This document shows positions 1 through 5,130 of a DNA stretch of 5,130 nt, one piece after another. The translations under genes were made by a program, and so were the position numbers. The stretch comes from an uncultured Dehalococcoidia bacterium (GTDB lineage Bacteria > Chloroflexota > Dehalococcoidia > Tepidiformales > Tepidiformaceae), in NCBI GenBank assembly GCA_937864275.1, contig CALMIW010000696.1, forward strand, positions 1 through 5,130. Reading direction: 5' to 3'. Position 1 is the stretch's first letter. The number at the start of each line of letters is the position of its first letter. Under the pieces are notes generated by a model. That model saw only the letters and a list, made by a program, of their open reading frames with translations, was not told where the DNA came from and made no database searches.

Positions 1-489
1 GATTTCGCCCGCTTCCAGCCGCATGAGCCCCGCCCGGGGGACCTGCGCGCCTGCCACACCGAGACGGTCGCGCTCGCCCGGACGGCGCTGCCGCCGAACG
101 TCTCCCTTCGCCTGGATGCCAGCGCGGCCCCTGTCCCCATCTGGGGCGACCGCGGGCAACTGGTGCAGGCTTTCCTCAACCTGATCATCAACGCTCGCGA
201 CGCGATCGGCGAAGCGGGGGAGATCCACGTCTCCGTGGGCACGAGCGCCGGCTCGGCGGTCGTCGAAGTGAGCGATACAGGCCCGGGTATGGATTCCGAA
301 CCCCAGGGCCGGATCTTCGAGCCGTTCTTCACCACCAAGGCGCCAGGCGCCGGGACGGGCCTCGGGCTCGCCATCAGCCAGCGCACCATCCGGGACCACA
401 GGGGCTCGCTGGAGGTCCGCTCCGAGCCCGGCGCCGGGGCCACCTTCACGGTCACCCTCCCGTTGGGCGCGATCGCCCTCGCCAGCTGA
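1..489 (+). CDS. Sensor histidine kinase, C-terminal catalytic part (partial at 5' end)
   Basis: The frame is open from the first base and ends at TGA 487-489, so 162 residues of a longer protein are present. It holds the HATPase_c domain that binds ATP and phosphorylates the kinase's own histidine. Visible boxes, numbered in the fragment: N-box NLIINARDAI (60-69), G1 box DTGPGM (92-97), F-box IFEPFFTTK (105-113) and G2 box GTGLGLAIS (118-126). The opening residues DFARF with following prolines match the end of the dimerisation helix just after the H-box in NtrB-like and PAS-type kinases. The phosphoacceptor histidine, sensor domain and membrane segments lie upstream of the window, so the stimulus is unknown. 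No receiver domain follows, so it is not a hybrid kinase at its C end. Its partner regulator is not in the window. The domain call is secure; any link to the polysaccharide genes 41 bp downstream is a guess. Confidence 0.95.
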   Translation, partial: DFARFQPHEPRPGDLRACHTETVALARTALPPNVSLRLDASAAPVPIWGDRGQLVQAFLNLIINARDAIGEAGEIHVSVGTSAGSAVVEVSDTGPGMDSEPQGRIFEPFFTTKAPGAGTGLGLAISQRTIRDHRGSLEVRSEPGAGATFTVTLPLGAIALAS

Positions 490-514
490 GCCGCTGTTTC
501 GCCACGGGCTGCCG

Positions 515-530
515 GCGCATACGGCTGCGC
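515..530 (+). repeat. Small inverted repeat abutting the permease start codon
   Basis: GCGCA (515-519) pairs with TGCGC (526-530) around a 6-nt loop, directly before ATG 531. It replaces any visible ribosome binding site in the 41-bp gap between the kinase and the permease. In GC-rich DNA a 5-bp stem can arise by chance, so a regulatory role is speculative. Confidence 0.25.
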
Positions 531-1319
531 ATGGCACTGGCACCCGGGCTGGCCCCCGCCCGCGGAACCCGCGGGCGCAGCACCGCCGAGCTCGTCGCGG
601 CCCTCACCAGCCGGGACCTCCATCTGCGCTACCAGGGCAGCATCTTCGGCTGGGCCTGGTCGCTGGTGCGCCCGCTCGCCCTGGGGCTCATCCTCTCGTT
701 CGCGCTCGGCAAGGTGCTGGGCACGGGCATCACGGCCGAGTTCCTGCTTGCCGGGCTCTTTCCCTGGTTCTGGTTCCAGAGCTCGGTCCAGGCGGCCGCC
801 GGCACGTTCGTCGGCAACGGCGGCCTGCTGAAGAAGGTGCGCTTTCCCCGTGCCGTGCTGCCGATCAGCGTCGTCCTCGGCAACACGCTCCAGTTTCTCT
901 TCTCGGTACCGGTGCTGATGGGCGTCCTCCTCCTTAACGGCCACGAGCCATCCGTCGCCTGGCTGGCGCTGCCCCTGGTCTTCGCGGTGCAGCTGCTGCT
1001 GACCATCGGGCTTGCCTTCTTCGTCGCCAGCGTCACCGTCTTCTTCCGGGACCTGGAGCACATCGTCGATGTGCTCCTGAGCCTCGTGTTTTACGCCACC
1101 CCCATCATCTATGCCGCCGACCGAGTCCCGGACTCCTACCACTGGGTCACCGTCGTGAACCCGCTCGCTCCCCTTGCCGAAGGCTGGCGCGACATCCTTC
1201 TCGACGGCGAGTGGCCCACCGCCGACCTTGTCTACTCAGTTGCGATCACTGTTGCCGCGCTCGTCGTCGGTTGGTTCACCTTCCGCAGGCTCGAGGACTC
1301 GTTCGCCGATGGCATCTGA
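531..1319 (+). CDS. ABC-2 type polysaccharide/polyol-phosphate export permease
   Basis: This 262-residue inner-membrane protein is of usual length for the Wzm/TagG/KpsM family, which forms the channel that exports lipid-linked O-antigen, teichoic acid or capsule chains. An N-terminal amphipathic segment carries the family pattern LRYQGSIFGWAWSLVRP (about 32-48). About six membrane segments follow, near 49-65, 70-90, 108-135, 143-172, 178-196 and 236-256. The segment KKVRFPRAVLP (101-111) and RDLEHIV followed by FYATPIIY (173-194) are typical of ABC2_membrane proteins. The ATG at 531 gives the normal short cytoplasmic N terminus; no Shine-Dalgarno sequence is visible before it, and a 5-bp hairpin (515-530) abuts it. 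The gene overlaps the ATPase gene by 11 bp, which implies translational coupling and an obligate complex. The substrate cannot be told from the permease. Confidence 0.93.
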   Translation: MALAPGLAPARGTRGRSTAELVAALTSRDLHLRYQGSIFGWAWSLVRPLALGLILSFALGKVLGTGITAEFLLAGLFPWFWFQSSVQAAAGTFVGNGGLLKKVRFPRAVLPISVVLGNTLQFLFSVPVLMGVLLLNGHEPSVAWLALPLVFAVQLLLTIGLAFFVASVTVFFRDLEHIVDVLLSLVFYATPIIYAADRVPDSYHWVTVVNPLAPLAEGWRDILLDGEWPTADLVYSVAITVAALVVGWFTFRRLEDSFADGI

Positions 1320-2283
1320 TCCTCCCGTCGTCGTGGCCGCGCGCGGCGTCTCCAAGCGCTTCCGCATGGTGGCGCCGGGGCAGGAGCTGAAGACGATGCT
1401 CCTCCACCCGGGCGCCGCGTTCCGGGCGCGCCGCCACCGGGCCACCCACTGGGCCGTGCGCGACGTTTCGTTCGAAGTGCGGCGCGGCGAGTTCTTCTCT
1501 GTGGTCGGCGCCAACGGGAGCGGCAAGAGCACCCTCCTGCGGATCCTGGCCGGGCTCAGCAAGCCGACGTCCGGCCGGGTCGAGATGAACGGGCGCCTCA
1601 CCACCCTGCTCGAACTCGGCAGCGGTTTCCACCCCCAGGTTTCCGGCCGGGACAATGCCATCATGAACGGGCTCCTCGTTGGCATGACCCGGCGCGAGAT
1701 GGAAGCGCTCCTCCCCTCCATCGTCGAGTTCGCCGGCCTCCAGGAGTTCATCGACCAGCCGATGCGCACCTACTCCTCCGGCATGTACGTGCGCCTCGGT
1801 TTCGCGATCGCTGCCTTTATGGATCCCGAGATCCTGCTCGTGGACGAAGTCCTCGCCGTCGGCGACGCCCGCTTCCAGGAGAAGTGCTACGACCACATCG
1901 CCGCCCTCCAGCAGAAGGGGGTCACCATCGTGATGGTCTCCCACGACCTGGCGGCGGTGGAGCGCTTTTCGGACCGGGCGGCCCTGATGGAGCGCGGCCG
2001 GCTGATCGCTATCGGCGAGCCGCGAAAGGTCGTCGGCCTCCACGTCGAGCGGCTCGCGCAATCGTCTATCGAGATCCGGACCGCGCTGGAAGAGCACATC
2101 CACGCCGACCAGGAGGGCATGGAGCGGCTCCTCGCCGAGGATCCCGAAGCCGCCGCCGCCTTCGCCGCCGCCCTCGAGACGAACCCCGAGTTCCACCGGC
2201 TGATGGAGGAACGAGCCCGCGAGCAGGAGCCGGCTGCGAAGGACCCGGCCGAGCCGCGGGAACCCGGCCGGCCAGGCGCCTGA
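1309..2283 (+). CDS. Polysaccharide ABC exporter ATP-binding protein (Wzt/TagH-type)
   Basis: A 324-residue cytoplasmic ATPase that powers the permease encoded just upstream. Visible nucleotide-binding elements: Walker A GANGSGKST (67-75), signature YSSGM (155-159), Walker B ILLVDE (175-180, D179 and catalytic E180) followed by the D-loop region VGD, and H-loop SHD with H212. The Walker B context LLVDEVLAVGD and the signature YSSGMYVRL are those of the O-antigen/teichoic acid export subfamily. The ATG at 1309 is chosen because the protein then begins just before the first beta strand; GAGGA at 1293-1297 lies 11 nt upstream, and the start overlaps the permease end by 11 bp. The frame is open further upstream, but an earlier start would run deep into the permease gene. 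The ATPase core ends near residue 240. The last 80 or so residues are charged, Glu/Ala-rich and probably helical, ending in a Pro/Glu/Arg-rich tail. This is not the beta-sandwich glycan-binding domain of classic Wzt proteins. Confidence 0.95.
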   Translation: MASDPPVVVAARGVSKRFRMVAPGQELKTMLLHPGAAFRARRHRATHWAVRDVSFEVRRGEFFSVVGANGSGKSTLLRILAGLSKPTSGRVEMNGRLTTLLELGSGFHPQVSGRDNAIMNGLLVGMTRREMEALLPSIVEFAGLQEFIDQPMRTYSSGMYVRLGFAIAAFMDPEILLVDEVLAVGDARFQEKCYDHIAALQQKGVTIVMVSHDLAAVERFSDRAALMERGRLIAIGEPRKVVGLHVERLAQSSIEIRTALEEHIHADQEGMERLLAEDPEAAAAFAAALETNPEFHRLMEERAREQEPAAKDPAEPREPGRPGA

Positions 2284-2308
2284 CCCTGGGGCATCCCCGC
2301 GCTACCAT
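2280..2308 (+). promoter_or_regulatory. Possible promoter for a leaderless acetyltransferase transcript
   Basis: TACCAT (2303-2308, four of six to TATAAT, fits TANNNT) lies 17 bp after CTGACC (2280-2285, four of six to TTGACA), which overlaps the ATPase stop codon. The -10 box ends 9 nt before ATG 2318, so transcription would begin at or within a few bases of the start codon. No Shine-Dalgarno sequence is visible in the 34-bp gap. Each box is weak; the support comes from the same spacing at the next gene. Confidence 0.35.
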
Positions 2309-2317
2309 TCGCCCACT

Positions 2318-2959
2318 ATGTCGCTCCCCAAGATCCGCGCCAGCTGGAAGCGCCACCGGGGCCTCGTCGGCCGCGACATCGAGATCCACGCGCAGTGGCC
2401 CAAGACGTTCGGCCTCATCCGCGCCGACCGTCCGAGGTGGTTCGTCTTCCTCTATCTCTTCTTCACCGTGCACTCGTTCCCGGCGGTGACGCTCTTCCGG
2501 GTCCAGTCGTTCTTCTACGAAGCCGGTTTCCCGCCGCTCGCCACGTTCGTCTCGCGCCTCAACTCGTTCCTCTTCGGAGTAACCATCGGCAACCAGGTCC
2601 GTTCGAACGGCGGCCTCCTGATCTCTCACGGCCACGTCGTCCTCGATGGCTGGACCACCCTCGGCGACCACGTGGAGGTCAACCCGTTCGTCACCCTCGG
2701 CATCGGCAACAGTTCCCAGAAACCGTTCGAACTCTGGGGGCCAACAATCGGCGACTTCGTGAACATCGGCACCGGGGCCAAGGTCATCGGCAAGGTGACC
2801 GTGGGCGACCATGTGCGCATCGGCGCCAACGCCGTCGTCCTGGACGACGTCCCGCCGGAGAGCACGGCGGTGGGCGCGCCGGCGCGGCACTTCCTCACAA
2901 AGCGCGGACCGGGCGACCGGCCGTGGGAGCCGCCTTCGGACGAAGGGGAGCCCGCGTAG
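2318..2959 (+). CDS. Hexapeptide-repeat (LbetaH) acyltransferase, serine/colanic-acid acetyltransferase-like
   Basis: A 213-residue soluble enzyme likely to move an acetyl group from acetyl-CoA to a sugar hydroxyl or amine. Residues 1-85 form an N-terminal helical region with an aromatic stretch (WFVFLYLFFTVHSF) followed by a pattern ending SRLNSFLFGVTIG, as in serine acetyltransferase and WcaB-like relatives. From about residue 88 to 184 come hexapeptide repeats of the [LIV]-G-x4 type, for example VTIGNQ, PTIGDFVNIGTGAKVIGKVTV and GDHVRIGANAVV. H104 and H106 in ISHGHVVLDG are candidates for the catalytic histidine by comparison with the family. The closing motif VGAPAR (185-190) is typical of sugar O-acetyltransferases. 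The ATG 2318 is supported by the family N terminus. It lies between the exporter and two glycosyltransferases, so glycan decoration is more likely than cysteine synthesis; the substrate is inferred from context only. Confidence 0.88.
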   Translation: MSLPKIRASWKRHRGLVGRDIEIHAQWPKTFGLIRADRPRWFVFLYLFFTVHSFPAVTLFRVQSFFYEAGFPPLATFVSRLNSFLFGVTIGNQVRSNGGLLISHGHVVLDGWTTLGDHVEVNPFVTLGIGNSSQKPFELWGPTIGDFVNIGTGAKVIGKVTVGDHVRIGANAVVLDDVPPESTAVGAPARHFLTKRGPGDRPWEPPSDEGEPA

Positions 2960-2962
2960 AAT
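2957..2962 (+). promoter_or_regulatory. Possible -10 box for a leaderless GT-C transcript
   Basis: TAGAAT matches TATAAT at five of six positions and overlaps the acetyltransferase stop codon TAG. It ends exactly 9 nt before GTG 2972, the same distance as the TACCAT box before ATG 2318. The best -35 candidate, TTCGGA at 2935-2940, is poor (three of six, 16-bp spacer). GGGA at 2967-2970 is only 1 nt from GTG, too close to act as a normal ribosome binding site, which favours a leaderless start. Confidence 0.35.
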
Positions 2963-2971
2963 CCGCGGGAA

Positions 2972-3811
2972 GTGACTGAGCCATTCCCGCGCGCCGGCTC
3001 CGACGGTGCCGAACCGTCCGCGCTCGCGCCGCGATGGGCACAAGCGCTCCCGGTGCTGCCCCTGCTGGTGGCGCTCGCCGCGGCGGTTGTGGCTGCCTGG
3101 CCGGCGCTGCGTTCGCCGCTCTACGCCGACGACTACATCTACCTCGCGGCAGCGCGCAACCTCTCATTCGCCGACTATGCGCGGGCGGCGCTGACCCCGT
3201 GGAGCGATGAGCCGCTGCTCGCCCCGGCGACGCAGGACTTCTGGCGGCCGCTCTCCTACCTCGCCTTCGGCCTCCTCGAGCCCCTCTTCGGCAGCCGCAC
3301 CACGGCGTACCACCTGCTCGTCCTGGGGATTCATTTCAGCTCGGTTGTGCTCGTCTGGCTGCTGACGAAGCAACTCGCCGGCCGCTGGGAAGCAGCCGGC
3401 ATCGCCGCCGTGCTCTTCGCGGCCCACCCGGCCGCTTTCGAGGGAGTCGCCTGGATCTCGTCCCTCAGCAACGCCGGGCTGCCGCTCATGCTCGGCGCCT
3501 GGCTCGTCTTCGCGCGCGCCACCGTGCGCGAGCATGTCCGCTGGCGCGGGGTCGTGCTTTCGGCGGTTCTCCTGGCGCTCGCCCTCGGCTTCCGGGAATC
3601 CACAGCAGCGGTTGTGCCGGCGATCGTCTTCTGGCGGTGCGCCTGGTGGCGCCGGGGCCGCCTCGGCGAATGGTCCACCTTCGCGCCGTTCGTGCCGTTC
3701 GCGGTGGTCTTCGCCGTGTACGGCCTCCTGCTAACGCACTTTCTTGCCCAGGCCCCTGTCAACAGCGAAACCTGGGAACTGGGCCGTCACGCGCCCGGGC
3801 ATTTCTGGTAA
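2972..3811 (+). CDS. GT-C/PMT-like membrane glycosyltransferase, N-terminal half (ends at in-frame TAA)
   Basis: A 279-codon hydrophobic frame with the hallmarks of the N-terminal half of a GT-C fold (PMT/ArnT/TMTC-like) enzyme, which transfers sugar from a polyprenyl-phosphate donor on the outer face of the membrane. After a first membrane helix (about 27-46) comes YADDYIYL (51-58), whose acidic pair D53-D54 matches the catalytic acidic motif in the first outer loop. FWRPLSYLAFG (90-100), a helix with YHLLVLGIHFSSVVLVWLL, and HPAAFEGVAWISS (152-164) follow the pattern seen in TMTC-type proteins (RPL, NlllH, HPxxxExVaW). More helices lie near 165-183, 193-207 and 237-258. The GTG 2972 is the earliest start after the upstream gene; GTG 3053 is an alternative. 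The frame stops at TAA 3809-3811, well short of a normal GT-C protein, and continues in the same frame directly beyond. Alone it lacks the C-terminal helices and outer domain. Confidence 0.85.
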   Translation: MTEPFPRAGSDGAEPSALAPRWAQALPVLPLLVALAAAVVAAWPALRSPLYADDYIYLAAARNLSFADYARAALTPWSDEPLLAPATQDFWRPLSYLAFGLLEPLFGSRTTAYHLLVLGIHFSSVVLVWLLTKQLAGRWEAAGIAAVLFAAHPAAFEGVAWISSLSNAGLPLMLGAWLVFARATVREHVRWRGVVLSAVLLALALGFRESTAAVVPAIVFWRCAWWRRGRLGEWSTFAPFVPFAVVFAVYGLLLTHFLAQAPVNSETWELGRHAPGHFW

Positions 3812-3814
3812 TTC

Positions 3815-4456
3815 GTGAAGGTGGTGGCCCTCCCGGTGGGCGAGGGCTCCACCGGGTTCGCACGCTGGGCCCAGGTGGTCGCCGGGGCGGCCGTCCTCGT
3901 CCTGCTCCCGGCGCTGCTGTTCCTCCGCCGCTGGCTCATGGCGTCGATGGTGTTCGCCGTGCTGGTTGCCGCCGTCCCGGACGCCCCGCTGACGCTTCCC
4001 GTGGCGCAGCGCGAGGTCTACTTCCCTGCGGCGTTTTTCGCGATCGGCTCCGCTGTCATCCTCCGGGAACTGCTGGACCATGCGGAGATCTACGTCCATC
4101 AGCGGCTCCTCTGGGGAGGCGTGGCGGCCGTCGCGGCGCTCGCCCTCCTCCTCGGCACGCTCGCCGGCTACCAGCGGACCCGCGACTGGGTCGAAAGCGG
4201 GCCGGAAGCGCAGCAGGCGTGGATCGACGAGCTTCGCTCCGCCTACCCGGCCCTCCCCGAAGGTGGCACCCTCTACTACGCGAACACCCCGACGGTTCTC
4301 GCGCCGTTCGAGGGTGCGCTCCTCGGCTCGAGCGTCGCTTTCGTGTACCCGGGCATGTCCGCGAAGCGCTTCGAGACCGCGGACCTCGCCGCCGTGCAGG
4401 CTTCGCTCGGCCCGGACGACCGCATCTTCGTGCCAGGGGCTGCTCCCGGCAGGTGA
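3815..4456 (+). CDS. GT-C/PMT-like membrane glycosyltransferase, C-terminal half (same frame after the stop)
   Basis: This frame resumes one codon after TAA 3809-3811 and is in phase with the upstream half; GTG 3815 is the first possible start, with GTG 3821, GTG 3824 and ATG 3938 as alternatives and no visible Shine-Dalgarno site. It encodes up to 213 residues: helices near residues 23-39 and 43-55, a helix after QREVYFPAAFF (about 65-75), another at about 100-120, then a soluble region of about 90 residues. The REVYFPA segment corresponds to the ERYLYLPS-type motif of TMTC/PMT-like proteins. The tail, with YQRTRDWVES, an aromatic-rich strand (TLYYANTP) and a C-terminal strand, is typical of the outer domain of these proteins. 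No separate function is likely. Either it is the dead remnant of a broken gene, or it is made by read-through or reinitiation and pairs with the N half. Confidence 0.75.
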   Translation: MKVVALPVGEGSTGFARWAQVVAGAAVLVLLPALLFLRRWLMASMVFAVLVAAVPDAPLTLPVAQREVYFPAAFFAIGSAVILRELLDHAEIYVHQRLLWGGVAAVAALALLLGTLAGYQRTRDWVESGPEAQQAWIDELRSAYPALPEGGTLYYANTPTVLAPFEGALLGSSVAFVYPGMSAKRFETADLAAVQASLGPDDRIFVPGAAPGR

Positions 4457-4497
4457 ACCTGTGGCGGGCGGTTCTCTCGCCGTTTGCTCCCCCGGTG

Positions 4498-4526
4498 TTG
4501 ACCACGATGGCTCTCCGCGCTGCAAT
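4498..4526 (+). promoter_or_regulatory. Sigma70-like promoter candidate upstream of the GT2 gene
   Basis: TTGACC (4498-4503, five of six to TTGACA) and TGCAAT (4521-4526, four of six to TATAAT) are separated by exactly 17 bp. It lies in the only sizeable gap of the window and points toward the GT2 gene, with a predicted transcript start near 4533 and a leader of about 90 nt. The -10 box lacks the conserved second A, so strength is uncertain. Confidence 0.45.
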
Positions 4527-4581
4527 CAGCGCGACATGCGACAACGGCTATCCACAGTCGGGCTGGCCCGGGCCGATTCTC

Positions 4582-4605
4582 CGCCGGTTTCCGCCGAATC
4601 CGGCG
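4582..4605 (+). repeat. Inverted repeat in the predicted GT2 leader
   Basis: CGCCGGTTT (4582-4590) pairs with AATCCGGCG (4597-4605) in eight of nine positions around the 6-nt loop CCGCCG. It would form a stable hairpin in the leader RNA or could be a protein-binding palindrome. No T-run follows, so it does not look like an intrinsic terminator. Confidence 0.35.
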
Positions 4606-4623
4606 ATCGGCGCACCGGCCGAT
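4606..4623 (+). repeat. Hairpin covering the GT2 start codon
   Basis: ATCGGC (4606-4611) pairs perfectly with GCCGAT (4618-4623) around the 6-nt loop GCACCG. The right arm includes the first two bases of ATG 4622-4624, and the repeat follows the previous hairpin without a gap. If formed in RNA it would hide the start codon; no Shine-Dalgarno sequence is visible here. Chance occurrence in GC-rich DNA is possible. Confidence 0.35.
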
Positions 4624-5130
4624 GAGCCGCCCTCGCGTCGCGATCCTCACGGTCACCACCAACGCAGCCGGCCACCTGCCCGCCTACTTCGACGCGCTGG
4701 AGCAGATCACCTACACGAACTGGACGCTGACCGTCGTCGACAACGGCTCCAGCGACGGCTCCGCCGATATCGCCGAACGGCGCCGGCCGGCCGCGACGGT
4801 GCTGCGCAACGACGAGAACCTGGGCTTCACCGGGGCCTGCAACCGTGCCCTTCGCGAGCTGCGAGACGATCCCGGGATCGAGTACGTCCTCTTCCTGAAC
4901 GACGACACGGAGGTCACGCCCGGCTTCCTCGAGCCGCTCGTCGCCTTCGCCGATGCCCACACGCTGGTCGCGCCGAAGACGTACCTCTCAGGCCGCGCGG
5001 GTATCCTCGATGACGCGGCGGGCGACTTCGACTGGTGGCGGGGCGCCTGGAAGCGCCGGGGCCTCGGCCGCGCGGAGGGCCCCGAGGACAACCGCCCCCC
5101 CGAGATCGAACACGGCAACCCCTCCTTCCT
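4622..5130 (+). CDS. Family 2 glycosyltransferase, WbbL/rhamnosyltransferase-like (partial at 3' end)
   Basis: The frame is open from ATG 4622 to the window end, giving 169 residues of the N-terminal catalytic GT-A domain. The protein opens MSRPRVAILTVTTN, the first beta strand of GT2 enzymes, placing the start with confidence. The nucleotide-sugar binding motif VVDNGSSDGSADI lies at about 38-50. ENLGFTGACNRAL (about 64-76) is the WbbL/GT2 pattern ENxGFaxaxNxg. LFLNDDTEV (90-98) holds the metal-binding acidic motif, with N93-D94-D95. These are typical of cytoplasmic rhamnosyl- and related transferases that extend a lipid-linked glycan. The sugar and acceptor cannot be read from this part. The C-terminal acceptor-binding region lies beyond the window. 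It follows a 165-bp gap and may have its own promoter. Confidence 0.93.
   Translation, partial: MSRPRVAILTVTTNAAGHLPAYFDALEQITYTNWTLTVVDNGSSDGSADIAERRRPAATVLRNDENLGFTGACNRALRELRDDPGIEYVLFLNDDTEVTPGFLEPLVAFADAHTLVAPKTYLSGRAGILDDAAGDFDWWRGAWKRRGLGRAEGPEDNRPPEIEHGNPSF

Larger units (their letters stand above)
2972..4456 (+). pseudogene. Composite view: one GT-C glycosyltransferase gene interrupted by a single in-frame TAA
   Basis: Read through the TAA, the two halves make one frame of 494 codons before TGA 4454-4456, a normal size for a GT-C glycosyltransferase. The motif order is that of one protein: DD in the first outer loop (53-54), WRP (91-93), HPxxxE (152-157), R-E-x-Y-x-P (347-352), then the C-terminal outer domain. 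No frameshift, insertion or loss of reading frame is visible, and codon use looks alike on both sides. A single base change in a codon such as TAC or TAT would produce the TAA. It could be a recent nonsense mutation, a sequencing or assembly error, or a true split gene. Confidence 0.6.
4457..4621 (+). other. Intergenic region with promoter-like and hairpin elements
   Basis: This is the longest non-coding gap in the window (165 bp). The frame of the following gene has a stop (TGA 4499-4501) and no ATG, GTG or TTG start between that stop and 4622, so the gap is not an N-terminal extension. No credible small gene was seen. It contains a promoter candidate and two tandem hairpins listed separately, suggesting a new transcription unit starting at the GT2 gene. 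No T-run follows either hairpin, so an intrinsic terminator for the upstream gene is not evident. Confidence 0.6.

Noticed and set aside
1174..1308. An upstream start for the ABC ATPase at 1174
   Set aside because: It would add 45 Ser/Arg/Pro-rich residues and overlap the permease by about 146 bp; ATG 1309 matches the family N terminus and gives the usual short overlap.
1276..2196. A 306-codon minus-strand open frame antisense to the ABC ATPase
   Set aside because: It is a shadow of the ATPase gene: low-complexity His/Glu/Gly-rich translation, no recognisable motif, and the opposite strand has all ABC signature motifs.
2288..2298. GGGG-CAT-CCCC mini-hairpin between the ATPase and acetyltransferase genes as a terminator
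   Set aside because: Only a 4-bp stem with a 3-nt loop and no T-run; too weak for an intrinsic terminator.
3809..3811. Programmed recoding (selenocysteine or pyrrolysine) at the GT-C stop
   Set aside because: The stop is TAA, not TGA or TAG, so neither known recoding system applies; ordinary nonsense mutation, error, or reinitiation remain.
3637..5013. A long (458-codon) + strand open frame across the GT-C C half and the GT2 gene
   Set aside because: Its translation is Arg/Pro/Gly-rich with no domain pattern, as expected for an off-frame read of GC-rich coding DNA; the overlapping frames hold clear family motifs.
1..5130. CRISPR arrays, tRNA or rRNA genes, insertion sequence ends, phage or defence genes
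   Set aside because: No regularly spaced repeats, tRNA-like folds, transposase motifs or terminal inverted repeats were seen; the window is filled by the genes described.

Overview
This is a GC-rich bacterial window, roughly two thirds G+C by eye, with every recognisable gene on the + strand. It looks like the edge of a cell-surface polysaccharide or glycan locus. The organism cannot be named from the sequence. GC-rich codon use, few Shine-Dalgarno motifs and possible leaderless promoters would fit Chloroflexota, Actinomycetota or Deinococcota-like lineages; this is inference only.

Layout: (1) 1-489, the C-terminal ATPase half of a sensor histidine kinase, cut by the window start. (2) 531-1319 and 1309-2283, an overlapping permease and ATPase pair forming an ABC-2 type polysaccharide exporter (Wzm/Wzt, TagGH or KpsMT type). 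(3) 2318-2959, a left-handed beta-helix (hexapeptide) acyltransferase resembling serine or colanic-acid acetyltransferases. (4) 2972-4456, a multi-spanning GT-C/PMT-like (TMTC-like) glycosyltransferase whose single reading frame is broken by one in-frame TAA at 3809-3811, giving a 279-codon N half and a 213-codon C half. (5) 4457-4621, a 165-bp gap with a good sigma70-like promoter candidate and two tandem hairpins, the second covering the next start codon. (6) 4622 to the window end, a family 2 glycosyltransferase (WbbL/rhamnosyltransferase-like), cut by the window edge and open throughout.

Together: the GT2 enzyme would add sugars to a lipid-linked glycan in the cytoplasm, the acetyltransferase could decorate it, the ABC pair would flip or export it, and the GT-C protein (if functional) would transfer a polyprenyl-linked sugar on the outer face of the membrane. 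The kinase may be unrelated, or may control the locus; nothing here decides this.

The points most worth checking are the in-frame stop in the GT-C gene and the repeated TANNNT box exactly 9 nt upstream of the starts at 2318 and 2972, which suggests leaderless transcription within the cluster. No RNA gene, CRISPR array, insertion sequence or clearly novel system was found.
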